From Lactonifactor sp. BIOML-A5 (GTDB taxonomy: Bacteria > Bacillota > Clostridia > Lachnospirales > Lachnospiraceae), in NCBI RefSeq assembly GCF_009677585.1, contig NZ_WKYV01000052.1, positions 1 to 14,711 on the forward strand: a stretch of DNA of 14,711 bases, read 5' to 3'. Below, piece after piece: positions 13,443 to 14,711 of this stretch. Both the position numbers and the translations under genes were made by a program. The notes below the pieces were generated by a model. The model did no database searches. It was not told where the DNA came from and saw only the letters and a program-made list of their open reading frames with translations. Every line of letters starts with the position of its first letter. Position 1 is the first letter of the stretch.

Positions 13443-14303
13443 TTAATTGACCAGACCTAAACTGTCAATTCTTTTCTGATAAACATTTCCTGAATGCGCC
13501 GTATAAATCCGGGTCACCTCCATACTGCTGTGCCCCAGAATGTCTGCAAGTCCCGCAAGATCTTTAGTCAAACTATAATATACCCTGGCAAACAAATGAC
13601 GCAGATTATGAGGAAAAATTTTCTCTGGAGATACCTCTGCCTCTTTATAAAGGGCTTTCATTTCTGCCCACAGATTACTTCTGTCTTTGGGCTTTCCATT
13701 TCTTGTCACAAAAATACACCCTGACAGGATGTTATGTTTTTTCACGTAATAAATTAGCTTTCTCCTTAATTTCTCAGGCAGCAGGATGGTTCTTGACTTT
13801 CCTTTATTATGAACCTCAACATATCCCTTCCTGACTCTTTCTACTGTAAAATAAGATAATTCACTGATTCGTATTCCAGTGGAACATATCGTTTCTATAA
13901 TAAGTGCCAGCTGAGCCTTACCATTCTCGGCTGCTGCCCTTTTCAGTCTTATGTATTCTTCCTTTGACATTTCTTTATCTTCATCTGCAAAGTTCTGTTT
14001 TTGTACCTTCACCCTTTTTAGTTTCAAAAAACCTCCGCCCAGATATTCCAGAAGCTGATTCAGAGAAACGAGCATAGAATTCACACTGGAAACTGCATAA
14101 TTTTGCATCAGCCACTCTTTATATCTCAGTAAAAGTGACTTTTCAATCACATCCTTTCCTTTTGCAAACTTCAGAAACGTGTGTACATCCGTAAGGTATT
14201 TACTGATCGTTGCTGTAGAATATTCTCTTTCATAGAGAAACTCCTAGAAGTCCTGTATATCCTCTTTCTGAATATAGAGTTCCATTTTATCTCTATCCCT
14301 CAT
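13443..14303 (-). pseudogene. Tyrosine recombinase with an amber codon near the start
   Basis: A site-specific recombinase of the phage-integrase family, expected to invert the adjacent promoter segment. All catalytic residues are visible: Arg in TGIRISEL, Lys in NKGKSRT, His and Arg in HNLRH, His in LGHSS, and the Tyr nucleophile in RIYTAHSG. The intact frame should start at the ATG at 14303 (GGGAG 6 bases upstream; second ATG at 14285) and encode 286 residues, a normal length. Codon 20 (14244-14246) is TAG. Beyond it the frame continues in perfect register (EFLYEREYSTATISKYLTDVHTF), clearly the N-terminal core-binding domain. The remaining open frame is 13443-14150 (235 residues from a GTG with a modest AAAGGA site), lacking about 50 N-terminal residues. 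It may be a recent inactivation, a suppressed amber, reinitiation or a sequencing error. Confidence 0.85.
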
Positions 14304-14359
14304 CTTACTCTCCCATCTGCCGCAATTTCAGGCCAGTCTATCATTTGTATGTTTTTTCC

Positions 14360-14388
14360 AGTATAGCATTGAGGGGAGGGAGTGTCAT
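14360..14388 (-). promoter_or_regulatory. Promoter of the recombinase gene
   Basis: On the minus strand ATGACA (14383-14388), 17 bases, TATACT (14360-14365), with an extended TG one base before the -10. Predicted start near 14353, about 50 bases before the ATG at 14303, supporting the longer gene start. Confidence 0.65.
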
Positions 14389-14444
14389 CTGGATAAATAT
14401 GGAAATTATAGTTTTGTGTATGTAAAGTTCGAGATAAAATAGTC

Positions 14445-14690
14445 GGCGAGCGGAGTGTCGCAGACGGACGGTCAAGGGAGGAGGTCTTGGGGCCAGGGGT
14501 ACTGTGTGGATCTGCTTGCTGCTGCGTTTCTCCTCTGCTAACTGCCTGGCCGTTCACTAAGAAGCTCAGGAAAGCCTTCGCTCCTAAGTGACCGCCGGCA
14601 GTGGATCTTCGGACGCACTCCGTAGTCTGCGCAGCTCCACACAGTACCCCCGGCCCCAAGACCTCCTCCCTTGACCTGGCAGAGACTCAC
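14445..14690. repeat. Large GC-rich imperfect palindrome, probable dispersed repeat element
   Basis: A 41-base arm (14470-14510) is the inverted repeat of 14636-14676 with one mismatch, around a 125-base centre. The centre has further inverted pieces, such as ACTGCC..GGCCGTTCACT with AGTGACCGCCGGCAGT. CGGAGTG (14451-14457) and CGCAGAC (14459-14465) have complements at 14616-14622 and 14625-14631 in crossing, not nested, order. GC content is well above the flanking DNA. A minus-strand open frame across it looks non-coding (biased composition, no ribosome site seen). It could be a MITE-like element or a structured RNA; no terminal duplication or transposase is visible before the window ends. 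Confidence 0.6.
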
Positions 14691-14711
14691 TTCACATTCA
14701 CGGAAAACGGG

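Noticed and set aside
14300..14659. Minus-strand open frame of 119 codons across the right-end palindrome
   Set aside because: It lies in a long inverted repeat, has biased composition and no ribosome site I can see, and overlaps the start of the recombinase gene; an artefact of the repeat is more likely.

Overview
The window looks like a chromosomal segment from an anaerobic gut-type Firmicute, most likely a Lachnospiraceae / Clostridium cluster XIVa relative. The support is strong AGGAGG-type ribosome sites, housekeeping promoters close to TTGACA/TATAAT, moderately low GC, and family content (YerC, DUF4867, TAXI-TRAP, LarA-like, a small tyrosine recombinase). Almost all genes are on the minus strand; only the LysR regulator is on plus. 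The species is inferred, not shown.

Left part (1-7402). A YerC/TrpR-like DNA-binding protein is followed by a four-gene minus-strand operon transcribed in this order: a uroporphyrinogen-decarboxylase-superfamily protein, a TAXI-type TRAP solute receptor, a fused TRAP permease, and a LarA-family nickel-pincer racemase homologue with all expected active-site residues. A LysR regulator diverges from the operon. The 412-bp gap between them holds a promoter for each side, two LysR-type dyads at the classical positions relative to the operon promoter, and a long GC-rich leader. The set reads as an importer plus enzymes for a 2-hydroxy acid or related organic acid; the substrate is unknown.

Middle part (7427-12217). 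A PHP-family metal phosphatase/phosphoesterase has its own promoter. Next is a sugar operon, DUF4867 then L-fucose/L-arabinose-type isomerase then xylulokinase, which should convert an aldose to a ketose and phosphorylate it. A 42-bp REP-like palindrome sits between isomerase and kinase.

Right part (12164-14711), the most interesting region. A tyrosine recombinase gene, split by an amber codon near its start, lies beside a perfect 19-bp inverted repeat (13206-13224 and 13407-13425). The repeats bound an AT-rich segment with a near-consensus promoter (TTGACA, 17 bp, TAAGAT). In this sequence the promoter points away from the neighbouring genes. Inversion would aim it at an unrecognised 80-residue protein and, beyond that, at a lipoprotein resembling an amino-acid-binding protein from which most of the second lobe is missing. 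This has the layout of a phase-variation switch, captured in the OFF orientation and possibly locked by the damaged recombinase. The right edge carries a large GC-rich imperfect palindrome of unknown nature.
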